From NCBI RefSeq assembly GCF_027270735.1, contig NZ_JAPWIJ010000005.1:310001-374000 (forward strand): a stretch of DNA of 64,000 nucleotides. The letters run 5' to 3'. Of this stretch, positions 1-8,327 are shown piece after piece (positions within the stretch are counted from its first letter, which is position 1; each line of letters begins with the position of its first letter). The notes beneath the pieces are model-generated. The model was not told the DNA's origin, did no database searches, and saw nothing but the letters and a program-made list of their open reading frames with translations. The position numbers and the translations under genes were made by a program. The DNA comes from Rhodococcus ruber. GTDB lineage: Bacteria; Actinomycetota; Actinomycetes; Mycobacteriales; Mycobacteriaceae.

Positions 1-204
1 CGACCGAAGAAGAACCCGTTGAATGCCGCCAAGGTCACCACGGTGGACTACAAGGACATCAACCTTCTTCGTCAGTTCATTTCCGACCGCGGCAAGATCC
101 GCAGCCGTCGGGTCACCGGGCTCACCCCGCAGCAGCAGCGCCAGGTCGCTGTCGCAGTGAAGAACGCTCGTGAAATGGCCTTGCTGCCGTTCACCAGCCG
201 CTGA
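1..204 (+). CDS. rpsR: 30S ribosomal protein S18, cysteine-free paralogue (5' end outside window)
   Basis: S18 is a small-subunit ribosomal protein that binds 16S rRNA beside S6. The visible 67 codons read in frame from base 1 and end in the family C-terminus ([14 protein letters not shown]), with the core [18 protein letters not shown] and [15 protein letters not shown]. The N-terminus is cut off by the window edge. Aligned by eye on the DYKD motif, the two positions that hold the CxxC zinc cysteines in ordinary S18 are Asn and Asn here, and no Cys is visible anywhere. This marks the zinc-independent (C-minus) paralogue, which in mycobacteria is usually expressed under Zur control with other C-minus ribosomal proteins. 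Upstream neighbours and any Zur box are not visible. A strong terminator follows 12 bp after the stop. Confidence 0.93.
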   Translation, partial: RPKKNPLNAAKVTTVDYKDINLLRQFISDRGKIRSRRVTGLTPQQQRQVAVAVKNAREMALLPFTSR

Positions 205-215
205 ACAAGCTTTCG

Positions 216-252
216 AGAAAGGCCACGTAGCCATCGGCTACGTGGCCTTTCT
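216..252 (+). terminator. Rho-independent terminator after rpsR
   Basis: A perfect 17-bp inverted repeat (216-232 with 236-252) closes a 3-nt loop and ends in a CTTTCT run. It lies just after the S18 stop and before the transporter gene, so it should end the ribosomal transcript. Confidence 0.85.
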
Positions 253-284
253 GTCGTTCCTAGCAAGAGATGAGCAGTTCGTAG

Positions 285-1211
285 ATGTCCGGCGTTCTCG
301 AAGGCTTCACCGTCATCTTCGTCGTCATCGCACTGGGTTACCTGCTCGCCCATCTGAAAGTGCTCGGTGAGCACGGCCAATTCGTCCTCAGTCGTCTCGT
401 GTTCTTCGTCGCGACGCCGTCACTGCTGTTCGTCACATTGGCGAACTCGGACCTGTCGGTCATCCTCTCGCCGGTGTTGGCCGTCGCCGGCTCCACAGCA
501 CTGCTCGTCGGAGCCATCTACTTCGTCATAGCGAAACTCGCGTTGAAACGAGCCGTGCCCGACGCGACCGTCGGCGCTCTGGCAAGTTCGTACGTCAACG
601 CCGCGAACCTGGGCATCCCGATCGCCGTGTTCGTACTGGGTGACGCCAACTTCGTCGCTCCCCTGCTGCTGTTCCAGATCATGATCTACACGCCGATCGC
701 CGTGACCATCCTCGACATCTCCACCAAGATCGACGAGGTCTCACTGTTCAAGACCGTCACGACGCCGTTCCGAAACCCGATCGTGCTGGCCGGAGCCGCG
801 GGGCTCGTTCTGTCGATCACGGGATTCGAGCTGCCCGAGGCGTTGATGCAGCCGTTCCAACTCGTCGGAAATGCGTCCGTACCCGGCGCATTGCTCGCCT
901 TCGGTCTGTCTCTCTACGGTGCCCGAGTACTGCAGAAGGGCATCAGTCCCCGGCGGGACGTCGCCCTGGCGACGGTGTTCAAAATGGCGCTGCAGCCACT
1001 GCTCGGCTACCTCATGGCCCGGTTCGTCTTCGGTCTGGGCGGTCACGACCTGTTCGCCATCGTCGTCGTTTCGGCGCTGCCCACCGCGCAGAACGTGTTC
1101 GTCTTCGCCAGCCGCTACCAGCGCGGAGTGGTACTCGCCCGTGACACTGCGTTCGTGACCACGCTCGTATCGATCCCCGTCATCGCACTCGTGACGGTGT
1201 TTCTCGCGTGA
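285..1211 (+). CDS. AEC (auxin efflux carrier) family transporter
   Basis: This 308-aa, very hydrophobic protein has about ten predicted membrane segments in two five-helix halves. That matches the AEC/malonate-transporter family (YfdV, MdcF), secondary transporters of small organic anions in the cytoplasmic membrane. Family-like features are the N-terminal GYLLAHLKVLGEHG stretch, the NAANLGIPIA segment in the middle (the conserved N-x-x-x-x-G-x-P motif of the first half), and the SALPTAQNVFVFASRY stretch near the C-terminus. The ATG at 285 is the first plausible start. It has no strong Shine-Dalgarno sequence. The substrate cannot be read from the sequence, and no enzyme gene next to it points to one. 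Confidence 0.85.
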   Translation: MSGVLEGFTVIFVVIALGYLLAHLKVLGEHGQFVLSRLVFFVATPSLLFVTLANSDLSVILSPVLAVAGSTALLVGAIYFVIAKLALKRAVPDATVGALASSYVNAANLGIPIAVFVLGDANFVAPLLLFQIMIYTPIAVTILDISTKIDEVSLFKTVTTPFRNPIVLAGAAGLVLSITGFELPEALMQPFQLVGNASVPGALLAFGLSLYGARVLQKGISPRRDVALATVFKMALQPLLGYLMARFVFGLGGHDLFAIVVVSALPTAQNVFVFASRYQRGVVLARDTAFVTTLVSIPVIALVTVFLA

Positions 1212-1257
1212 GCCGAACACAAAGGTTCTCCTCAGCTCCCGGCGCTAGTTTGGATGC

Positions 1258-1722
1258 ATGAGGTTTCTCGCTGCAGGTGTCATGTTGTGCCTGCTGCTGG
1301 CGGGCTGCAGTACGGCCACCGGTGGCGACGAGGACACAACGCCCACGGTCGGTTCCACCACACCCGTCGGCCACATCCAGCAGCCCAGCGCTCCTCCGGT
1401 TCCGCACGAGGTACCCGTCGGCGACGTCGGCACGATGTTCGAGCCGACTCCTGACCTGATCCGTGCCACCACCACTCCCTTCGAGTCGTGGAGCCAGGTT
1501 TCCCCCAACACCATCGCCGTGCACTTCGTGACCGGAACTCCGGAGTGCTACGGGGCCGACGCCACGGTGACCGAGACCGACTCGACGGTCACCGTCGAGT
1601 TACGTACCGGCACCAGGCCCGACGCTGCGGACAAGTCCTGCATCATGGTTGCCGTCTACGCCACCATGCAGATGACATTGGCATCGCCTCTCGGTAGTCG
1701 CACCATCCTGAATGCGGCCTGA
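1258..1722 (+). CDS. Putative secreted lipoprotein of unknown function
   Basis: This 154-aa protein starts with a short basic n-region, a hydrophobic stretch and a lipobox LLAGC with the lipidated Cys at residue 17. It should therefore be anchored to the outer face of the cytoplasmic membrane after signal peptidase II cleavage. A Thr/Pro/Gly-rich linker of about 40 residues follows, then a folded domain with two cysteines (in PECYG and DKSCIM) that could form a disulfide. No enzyme motif was recognised. The downstream DUF1707 gene begins 25 bp after the stop if its GTG start is used, so the two are probably co-transcribed. Confidence 0.7.
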   Translation: MRFLAAGVMLCLLLAGCSTATGGDEDTTPTVGSTTPVGHIQQPSAPPVPHEVPVGDVGTMFEPTPDLIRATTTPFESWSQVSPNTIAVHFVTGTPECYGADATVTETDSTVTVELRTGTRPDAADKSCIMVAVYATMQMTLASPLGSRTILNAA

Positions 1723-1747
1723 CCGCTACGCAGGTAGGGTCCGAGCG

Positions 1748-2320
1748 GTGAGCGATCAACTCCCCGACCGAGATCGAAGCCGAGTACGGGCCGCCGACGC
1801 AGACAGGAACCTCGTCGCGCAGTTGCTCAGCGATGCGTTCGCGAACGGCCAGCTCACCGTGAGCGAGTACGACGAACGCACAGCCGCGGTGTACCAGGCC
1901 AAAACCTACGGCGAGCTCGATCTGCTGACCGGCGATCTGGCCCTGTCTCCGCCTCCCGCGTCTGCACCGTCGGGTGGCTCCTCGAACGACCGCGTGATCG
2001 CCATCATGAGTGGTGCTGTGCGCAAAGGAGAGTGGACCGCCGCGTCGCGAATCGACGCGTTCGCCTTCTGGGGCGGCATCGAACTCGACCTGCGACGGGC
2101 CTCGTTCTCCGCAGCGGACACCACCATCAACTGCGTGGCCATCATGGGCGGCATCGAGGTCACCGTGCCGCCCGGCGTGAGCGTCGAAGTACGTGGCATG
2201 GGCATCATGGGCGGTTTCGAGCACGTCAGCGCTGCCCACCCCGGTGCACCTCGCGTCATCATCACCGGCTTCGCGTTCTGGGGCGGAGTCTCGGTGGACA
2301 TCAAGGCAGCAGAGAAGTAA
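1748..2320 (+). CDS. DUF1707 / LiaF-like (cell-wall-active) domain protein
   Basis: This 190-aa soluble protein has two parts. The N-terminal DUF1707 domain (about residues 8-60) carries the hallmark RVRAADADR, LSDAFANGQLTVSEYDER and LDLLTGDL pattern. The C-terminal part (about 90-190) contains repeated FWGGIELDLR, IMGGIEV and FWGGVSVDIK strands like the beta-roll of LiaF/DUF2154 proteins, which sense cell-envelope stress in Firmicutes. A specific role in actinobacteria is not established here. The GTG at 1748 is preferred because the upstream ATG at 1712 would overlap the lipoprotein gene and add residues outside the domain. Its stop codon abuts the stop of the convergent VWA gene with no spacer. 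Confidence 0.75.
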   Translation: MSDQLPDRDRSRVRAADADRNLVAQLLSDAFANGQLTVSEYDERTAAVYQAKTYGELDLLTGDLALSPPPASAPSGGSSNDRVIAIMSGAVRKGEWTAASRIDAFAFWGGIELDLRRASFSAADTTINCVAIMGGIEVTVPPGVSVEVRGMGIMGGFEHVSAAHPGAPRVIITGFAFWGGVSVDIKAAEK

Positions 2321-4267
2321 CTAGGACCGCCGACGCTTCAGGTAGTCGCTCACCACCGCCGCACCCAGCCCGTCCAGGTCCGGCGCGATGACTCGCCCGC
2401 CTACTCGCTCGGCCATCTTGTCGACAACCCTGGCCAGGCCGGGATCGTCGCCGAGCCGGAAGATCGTCACCTGCGCACCGAGTTTCGCGACGGTATCGAG
2501 CTCGCGCACCGTCAATCCCAGCGTCTTCGACGACGGCGGGTAGTCGAAATACGCATGACCGTCCGGCTCGAGATGCGCGGTCGGCTCACCGTCCGTGACG
2601 ATCAACACCACCGGCTGTGCGTTCGGATGACGCCGCAGATGACGTACTGCCAGCATCAGTGCGTGGTGCAGATTGGTGCCTTGATCGTAGGCACCGTCCA
2701 ACCCCGCCAACTCCGACGCCGTCAGTGTCTGTGCGTGCCTGCCGAATCCGATCAGCTGCAGATCGTCCCCGCGGAATCGAGTGCTGACCAGATGATTGAG
2801 AGCCAGGGCGGTGCGCTTCATCGGCACCCAGCGGCCGTCCATCACCATCGAGAACGACGTATCGACCAACAATGCAACCGCAGCCTGCGTTCGAGTCTCC
2901 GTCTCGCTGATCTCCACATCGGTCACCTGCAGCTGCACCGGGAAGCCCGATCCTGTTGCCGCTGAACGCAGTACCGCATTGTTCACCGTGCGAGTCACGT
3001 CCCACGGTTCGGTGTCGCCGAACTCCCACGCGCGTGACGCTCCCGTGGGCTCGCCCATCGCACCGGCCTTGCGAGTGTCCCGCTCGCCGCCGCGTCGAGA
3101 CAGCTTTCCCGCGACATCCTTCAGCGCCGACTGCCCAAGCTGACGCATCGCCTTGGGGGACAAACGCCATTGCCCGTCGGCACCCTTGTCCATGAAACCC
3201 TGCTGCTGCAGCGCCTTTTCGAGTTCCGAGAGCATCCGCGCGTCGGCCGCAGCCTCGGGCCCGAGTTGCTTCAGCAGAGCATCGGCATCGATGTCGTCGA
3301 GTGCGGCACCGTTGTACTGCTGCGAGAGCTGATTTCCCAGGTTCTCGAGATCTGCGATGTCCTGGAGCGCACCGGTACCGTCACCCAGCCCCATTCCGTT
3401 CTCGCCGCGGAAGTTCTGCGAGCCGTCCCAGTCCTCACCTGGTCGTGCCTGTTGCAAGTTCTGGTCGAGTTGATCGAGCTGGTTCAACAGGTTCGAGTCA
3501 CCGAATGCCTGCTGCGCCAATGCATCCAACTCGGCCCGCTGCTCGGGGGTCAGAGAGTTACGCAGCCGCTGCGCCGCCGCGGCCCGCTGCGCGAGCGAAT
3601 CCAACAACTCGTCGACGTTCTTCGGGTTCTCCGGGAAGTGCTGACCGTGCTTGTTCATGAACTCGTCGAACTGCTCGTCGGTGTCCTCGCCCTTGTTGTG
3701 GGCGTCGAGCAATTCGTTGAGGTCCTTCAGCATTTCGCTGATGGCCTGACGGTCCTCGTCGGTGGCGCCTTCGAGAGCCTGCTTCATGCCCGCAAAACGC
3801 TGATCGAGCATTTCGCGTCCGAGCAGGTCCTTGATCTTTTCGTAGTTCTCGCGCCCCTCCGACGAACGCCAGTCGTAGTCCGAAAGCTCTTGCACCGCCT
3901 GAGCAGTGGACGGTGAGAGATCGCCGATCTGCATCTCCTGGAACCGGGCGTCGTCGTCGAGGGCACGCGCAAGTGCCTTGCGTTCCTCGAGCACGGCCTT
4001 GTCCAGCAGCTCTCGCACTTCCTGCAGCGTTCCGTCGAGATTGTTCTTCTTCAACAGGTCTCGACGCCGTTTGGCGGCCTGCGCGGCGAGGTCGTCGAGC
4101 CCGCGCATGTTCTTCGTCCCGCGCCGCAGCATCTCCTGCAATGCCCGACGCGGCGACGCCCCCTCGAGCACGTCCTCACCGATGGCGTCGAGCGCTTCGC
4201 GCAGATCCACCGGTGGCGCAAGGGGATCCGGCCCGTCGTGATACCGCCCGTATCTGGAACGACGCAT
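2321..4267 (-). CDS. VWA-domain protein, partner of the adjacent MoxR/ChlI-type ATPase (Rv0959 homologue)
   Basis: This 648-aa cytosolic protein has a long charged, helical N-terminal region (about 1-440) with repeated Gln/Asp/Leu-rich segments, and a C-terminal von Willebrand A domain (about 460-645). The MIDAS metal site is visible as DTSFS (469-473), a Thr in QGTN (about 531) and an Asp in VTDGEP (about 559). VWA proteins encoded next to MoxR/ChlI AAA ATPases act as paired chaperone or metal-insertion machines. The actual client of this pair is unknown. The start codon overlaps the stop of the ATPase gene by one base (TGATG), indicating translational coupling. The order matches Rv0958-Rv0959 of M. 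tuberculosis as I remember it. Confidence 0.87.
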   Translation of the reverse strand: MRRSRYGRYHDGPDPLAPPVDLREALDAIGEDVLEGASPRRALQEMLRRGTKNMRGLDDLAAQAAKRRRDLLKKNNLDGTLQEVRELLDKAVLEERKALARALDDDARFQEMQIGDLSPSTAQAVQELSDYDWRSSEGRENYEKIKDLLGREMLDQRFAGMKQALEGATDEDRQAISEMLKDLNELLDAHNKGEDTDEQFDEFMNKHGQHFPENPKNVDELLDSLAQRAAAAQRLRNSLTPEQRAELDALAQQAFGDSNLLNQLDQLDQNLQQARPGEDWDGSQNFRGENGMGLGDGTGALQDIADLENLGNQLSQQYNGAALDDIDADALLKQLGPEAAADARMLSELEKALQQQGFMDKGADGQWRLSPKAMRQLGQSALKDVAGKLSRRGGERDTRKAGAMGEPTGASRAWEFGDTEPWDVTRTVNNAVLRSAATGSGFPVQLQVTDVEISETETRTQAAVALLVDTSFSMVMDGRWVPMKRTALALNHLVSTRFRGDDLQLIGFGRHAQTLTASELAGLDGAYDQGTNLHHALMLAVRHLRRHPNAQPVVLIVTDGEPTAHLEPDGHAYFDYPPSSKTLGLTVRELDTVAKLGAQVTIFRLGDDPGLARVVDKMAERVGGRVIAPDLDGLGAAVVSDYLKRRRS

Positions 4268-5652
4268 CAGCTGTACACCGTCTGACCGTCGTCGTCCGGG
4301 TCCTTCGAGATCCGGCGCGCGAGGTAGAGGCCTTCGAGTGCGAGTTCGACCGCGGCTGCCTTCTCGCCGTCCGAGGTAGCGTTCAGTCGCTCGTGAATGT
4401 CGCCGATGACCTCGACGTCGGGTAGCTCGTCGAGCAACGCCTTGGCGGTGATTCGGTCGCCGGTGACGATCGGCTCGCCGGTCTCGACTGCTGTCACCAG
4501 CGCGGCCAGGTTGATGCCGCCGAGATGTGCCCGGACGGTATCTGCGGTCGCGCGGCGCAGCATGTGTTCGAGCACCTCGATTTCACGGCCTTCTTCACCC
4601 GACTCGAACTCGACCTTGCCGCGCAGCACCTCGATGATGGTGCCGAGATCGACCGGCCGGGCCACGGGCTCGGCCTCGCCGAGAATTGCGGCTCGGTGAA
4701 CGGCTGCGGCAGCGATGGTTTCGGCAGCTGCGATCGCGAATCGAGCGGACACGCCGGAGCGCTGGTCCACCGAGGGCGACTCACGCAGCAGTCGGGTGAA
4801 TCGAGCGAGCACCTCGAGCAGGTAGGTCGGGACGGCGGCCTGAAGATCCGCTTCCTGATCGATGACGGCTACTTCGTCGTCCAGCTCAAGGGGGTAGTGC
4901 GTCCTGATCTCGGCACCGAAGCGGTCCTTGAGCGGGGTGATGATGCGTCCGCGATTGGTGTAGTCCTCAGGGTTCGCGCTCGCCACCAACATGACGTCGA
5001 GCGGCAGACGCAGCGTGTAGCCGCGAACCTGGATGTCGCGCTCTTCCATGACGTTGAGCAGCGAGACCTGGATACGCTCGGCGAGGTCCGGAAGCTCGTT
5101 GATCGCCACGATGCCGCGATGGCTACGCGGAACGAGCCCGAAGTGAATGGTTTCCGGGTCGCCGAGGCTGCGGCCCTCGGCCACCTTCACCGGATCGACG
5201 TCACCGACGAGATCGGCCACCGACGTATCCGGGGTCGCGAGCTTCTCCGCGTATCGCTCGCTGCGGTGCCGCCACTCGATGGGCAGGTCGTCGCCGAGTT
5301 CTCCGGCTCTACGAATACTGGCCGGCGTGATCGGCTCGTACGGGTGCTCCCCGAGTTCGGCTCCGACGATCACCGGGACCCACTCGTCGAGCAGCAGATT
5401 CAGGGTACGCAGCAGGCGCGTCTTGCCCTGCCCGCGCTCGCCGAGCAGAACCACGTCGTGACCGGCCAGAATCGCACGCTCGAATTGCGGCAACACCGTG
5501 GAGCCGAATCCGACGATCCCCGGCCACGGATCGTCGCCGTCACGCAATGCCTTCAGAAGATTCTCCCGCAACTCTTCCTTGATCGACCGCTGCCGATGTC
5601 CGGATGCCTTGAGTTCGCCGAGAGTGGAGATGCCAGGTTTGGTAGAGGTCAC
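4267..5652 (-). CDS. MoxR/magnesium-chelatase-subunit-I-like AAA+ ATPase (Rv0958 homologue)
   Basis: This 461-aa AAA+ ATPase has a clear Walker A (GERGQGKT, residues 71-78), a ChlI/MoxR-type loop with GDVDPVK (about 150-156) and a Walker-B-like strand IVAINELPDL (181-190). There the usual DE pair reads NE, a variant found in this subfamily. A SANPEDYTNRGRI segment corresponds to sensor 1. It probably hydrolyses ATP to remodel a partner through the VWA protein encoded directly downstream. The magnesium-chelatase name is only by similarity, as no chlorophyll pathway is present. It is the first gene of a two-gene operon. The 105 bp upstream carry a palindromic repeat at 5698-5758. Confidence 0.87.
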   Translation of the reverse strand: MTSTKPGISTLGELKASGHRQRSIKEELRENLLKALRDGDDPWPGIVGFGSTVLPQFERAILAGHDVVLLGERGQGKTRLLRTLNLLLDEWVPVIVGAELGEHPYEPITPASIRRAGELGDDLPIEWRHRSERYAEKLATPDTSVADLVGDVDPVKVAEGRSLGDPETIHFGLVPRSHRGIVAINELPDLAERIQVSLLNVMEERDIQVRGYTLRLPLDVMLVASANPEDYTNRGRIITPLKDRFGAEIRTHYPLELDDEVAVIDQEADLQAAVPTYLLEVLARFTRLLRESPSVDQRSGVSARFAIAAAETIAAAAVHRAAILGEAEPVARPVDLGTIIEVLRGKVEFESGEEGREIEVLEHMLRRATADTVRAHLGGINLAALVTAVETGEPIVTGDRITAKALLDELPDVEVIGDIHERLNATSDGEKAAAVELALEGLYLARRISKDPDDDGQTVYS

Positions 5653-5697
5653 TTCTCCACGCTACGAGCGTTTGCCAATTGCTGCCATCGAGAGCTC

Positions 5698-5758
5698 CGC
5701 CGAGTTCGCACTTACGCTACGTGAACTGGACAATTCGCCCGCATAAGTGCGAGTTCGC
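5698..5758. repeat. Palindromic repeat A, copy 1 (at the stop codon of the DUF559 gene)
   Basis: The inner inverted arms GCACTTACGC (5708-5717) and GCATAAGTGC (5741-5750) pair 9 of 10. They are flanked by CGAGTTCGC at 5701-5709 and 5750-5758. The right end touches the TAG stop of the DUF559 gene on the minus strand. Copy 2 at 6707-6769 has the same arms, with a compensatory base change, and an unrelated loop. Confidence 0.8.
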
Positions 5759-6627
5759 TACACCGGGGCACCCGCCGCACGGAGCTTTGCCCTCACACGT
5801 GCCACAACATCGTGCGGTCGCAGCCGCATCTGCTCGGAGTTGACGCGCACGATCTGCCATTCGGCTCGATCGAGGTCCTCGAACCGCTCGATGTCACGGG
5901 TCCGCTGACGCTCATCGAGCCAGTGGTGAACTCCTTCGTACTCCACCCCTACCCGCCAACGACGCCACCCCAGATCGATGCGTGCCACGAACCTGCCCGA
6001 ACGGTCACGAATTTCGATCTGTGTCTCGGGTTTCGGCAACCCCGCCTCGATCAGCAGGAGCCGTGTGCGCGTCTCTTGTGGCGATTCGGCACCGCGATCG
6101 ACGACGTCGAGCGCGCTGAACAGGCGCCGGAAGCCTCGGGTGCCCGGTCGCTGCAGCGCATACGCACGTATGGCTTCCCTATCGACGCAGGTTGCGGCAA
6201 GTAGTGAGTCGAGAAAGACCACAGATAGTGGAGACGGCACCCAGCGCCCGATATCGAATCCGGTGCGCACGGGTGTCGACACCGCGAATCCCTGAGCGAT
6301 CATGACGTCGTCGGTGTCGAACGCGTCGTGGTGGATACGCAGCCCGGGCAACTGGTGTGATCTACCGTTCGCCAGCACACTCGGAGGGGTGCTCGGATCG
6401 ATCCACTTCGCGCCGTGGACTGCCGCCGCGGAGACCCCTGCAATCACGGCACCATCTCCGACGCAGACCGACGCAGCGTGGGCCAACGCTTGTGCATCCA
6501 GCGTGGTACCAGTGCGCACATAGGTGTCACGGAACACGCGAACGTAGTCGCGGCCCAGTTGGTGACGGCTCACCGAACCGGAATTTAGCGCCTCCGACCC
6601 CCGAAACGGCCCGACCTGAATCCCCAT
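5758..6627 (-). CDS. AbiEi-like winged-helix plus DUF559 (Vsr-like nuclease fold) protein
   Basis: This 289-aa protein begins with a region like the AbiEi antitoxin-type winged helix (ALNSGSVSRHQLGRDYVRVFRDTYV) and ends in a DUF559 domain (about 185-285) of the Vsr/restriction-endonuclease fold. Candidate metal ligands are Asp218 in ARIDLGW and Glu229/Glu231 in GVEYEG. Such proteins are abundant multicopy families in rhodococci and mycobacteria, and their function is not established. ATG 6627 is chosen because the 25 residues upstream of it are Cys/Arg-rich and do not fit the family. The gene interrupts the purH-Rv0958 order known from mycobacteria and is bounded by palindromes at 5698-5758 and 6707-6769. 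A distant paralogue lies at 32104-33114 with the same arrangement. Confidence 0.78.
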   Translation of the reverse strand: MGIQVGPFRGSEALNSGSVSRHQLGRDYVRVFRDTYVRTGTTLDAQALAHAASVCVGDGAVIAGVSAAAVHGAKWIDPSTPPSVLANGRSHQLPGLRIHHDAFDTDDVMIAQGFAVSTPVRTGFDIGRWVPSPLSVVFLDSLLAATCVDREAIRAYALQRPGTRGFRRLFSALDVVDRGAESPQETRTRLLLIEAGLPKPETQIEIRDRSGRFVARIDLGWRRWRVGVEYEGVHHWLDERQRTRDIERFEDLDRAEWQIVRVNSEQMRLRPHDVVARVRAKLRAAGAPV

Positions 6628-6706
6628 GGGTCGACACTGGCACGCCCGACACTCCGGAAACGGCCCACGATGCAATATGTGGATAACTTTCTGTCCATCC
6701 ACAGAT

Positions 6707-6769
6707 CGCCGAGTTCGCAGTTATGCGGCCGAAAATGAGGTATGGGCCTGCATAACTGCGAGTTCGGCG
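6707..6769. repeat. Palindromic repeat A, copy 2 (upstream of the DUF559 gene)
   Basis: The arms GCAGTTATGC (6717-6726) and GCATAACTGC (6750-6759) are perfect inverted repeats. The flanking CGCCGAGTTC (6707-6716) and GAGTTCGGCG (6760-6769) are nearly inverted (8 of 10), giving a 20-bp imperfect stem around a 23-nt loop. It lies between the purH stop (6777) and the DUF559 start (6627). Confidence 0.82.
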
Positions 6770-6776
6770 TTACGTC

Positions 6777-8327
6777 CTAGTGAGCGAAGTGCCGCGAACC
6801 CGTCAGGTACAGCGTTACGCCTGCGTCCTGTGCGGCAGCGATCACTTCGTTGTCGCGAACCGAACCACCAGGCTGCACAACGGCTTTGACGCCTGCGCTC
6901 ATCAGAACCTGCAGGCCGTCGGGGAACGGGAAGAAGGCATCGGAGGATGCCACCGAACCGGCGGCGCGATCCCCGGCCCGCTGCACGGCGAGATGGGCGG
7001 CGTCGACGCGGTTGACCTGGCCCATTCCGACGCCCACAGACGCACCGTCGTGGGCGAGCAGAATCCCGTTGGACTTGACGGCTCTTCCTGCGCGCCAAGC
7101 AAATTCGAGATCCTTCAACGTCTGCTCGTCGGCAGGTTCGCCGGCTGCGAGAGTCCAGTTGGCCGGATTGTCGCCGTCTGCATCGAGAACGTCGCGCTGC
7201 TGCAGCAAGGTACCGCCGGAAATCGGCTTGAGCTCGACGCCGGACGTGGGCGGCGCCTCGGCCAACAGGACGCGAATGTTCTTCTTGCGCTGCAATACCC
7301 CGAGGGCACCGTCGGCGTAAGCCGGAGCGATGATGACCTCGGTGAAGATCTCGGCCACCTGCTCGGCCATCTCGACGGTGATCTCACGGTTGGCTGCGAT
7401 GACGCCGCCGTAGGCACTCACCGGGTCGCAGGCGTGCGCCTTCCGATGCGCCTCGGCGATGCCCTTGCCGACAGCGATGCCACACGGGTTGGCGTGCTTG
7501 ATGATCGCGACGGTGGGCTCGGCATGATCGAAGGCCGCCCGCCACGCAGCGTCGGAGTCGGTGAAGTTGTTGTACGACATCTCTTTACCGTGCAGCTGCT
7601 CCGCCTGCGCGATGCCCGTACCCGCAGGATCGACATACAGCGCCGCAGCCTGGTGCGGATTCTCGCCGTAACGAAGCACGGCCGCGCGGTCCCAGGTTCC
7701 GCCGATCCACTCGGGGAACGAGGACTCGGACTCGACCAGCACACTGCTCATCCACGACGCCACCGCGACGTCGTACGCGGCGGTGTGCTGAAATGCCTGC
7801 GCTGCAAGCGAAGTCCGCTCGGCGAGGGTGAATCCGCCACCTGCGACGGCAGTCAGGACGTCCTCGTAACGGTTGGGGTCGACAACCACGGCAACCGACG
7901 GGTGGTTCTTGGCCGCGGCACGCACCATCGAGGGTCCGCCGATATCGATCTGCTCGACGCATTCGTCGGGCGTAGCACCACTGGCGACGGTCTCGGTGAA
8001 CGGATACAGGTTCACCACGACGAGCTCGAATGCCTCGATGCCCAGCTCCTCGAGCTGCGAAAGATGCTCGGGCTTACGGGTATCGGCCAGCACTCCGGCA
8101 TGTACCCGAGGATGCAGCGTCTTGACGCGTCCCTCGAGGGTCTCGGGAAATCCGGTCAGGTCCTCGACCTTGGTCACCGGGATTCCGGCGTCGGCGATCT
8201 TGCTCGCCGTCGATCCGGTGGACACCAGAGCGACGCCCGCGCCGTGCAAGCCGGTCGCCAGTTCGATCAGTCCGGTCTTGTCGTAGACGCTGACCAGTGC
8301 GCGGCGCACTGCTTTACGTTCACTCAT
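6777..8327 (-). CDS. purH: Bifunctional AICAR formyltransferase / IMP cyclohydrolase
   Basis: PurH catalyses the last two steps of de novo purine synthesis in the cytosol: formylation of AICAR with 10-formyl-THF, then ring closure to IMP. The 516-aa product has the usual length. The N-terminal MGS-like IMP cyclohydrolase domain (about 1-150) shows [31 protein letters not shown] and NLYPF. The C-terminal transformylase domain has [25 protein letters not shown] and a final [10 protein letters not shown]. The ATG at 8327 ([11 protein letters not shown]) overlaps the purN stop by four bases (ATGA), so the two are translationally coupled. Longer upstream reading has no family similarity. It is followed by palindromic repeat A. 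Confidence 0.97.
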   Translation of the reverse strand: MSERKAVRRALVSVYDKTGLIELATGLHGAGVALVSTGSTASKIADAGIPVTKVEDLTGFPETLEGRVKTLHPRVHAGVLADTRKPEHLSQLEELGIEAFELVVVNLYPFTETVASGATPDECVEQIDIGGPSMVRAAAKNHPSVAVVVDPNRYEDVLTAVAGGGFTLAERTSLAAQAFQHTAAYDVAVASWMSSVLVESESSFPEWIGGTWDRAAVLRYGENPHQAAALYVDPAGTGIAQAEQLHGKEMSYNNFTDSDAAWRAAFDHAEPTVAIIKHANPCGIAVGKGIAEAHRKAHACDPVSAYGGVIAANREITVEMAEQVAEIFTEVIIAPAYADGALGVLQRKKNIRVLLAEAPPTSGVELKPISGGTLLQQRDVLDADGDNPANWTLAAGEPADEQTLKDLEFAWRAGRAVKSNGILLAHDGASVGVGMGQVNRVDAAHLAVQRAGDRAAGSVASSDAFFPFPDGLQVLMSAGVKAVVQPGGSVRDNEVIAAAQDAGVTLYLTGSRHFAH

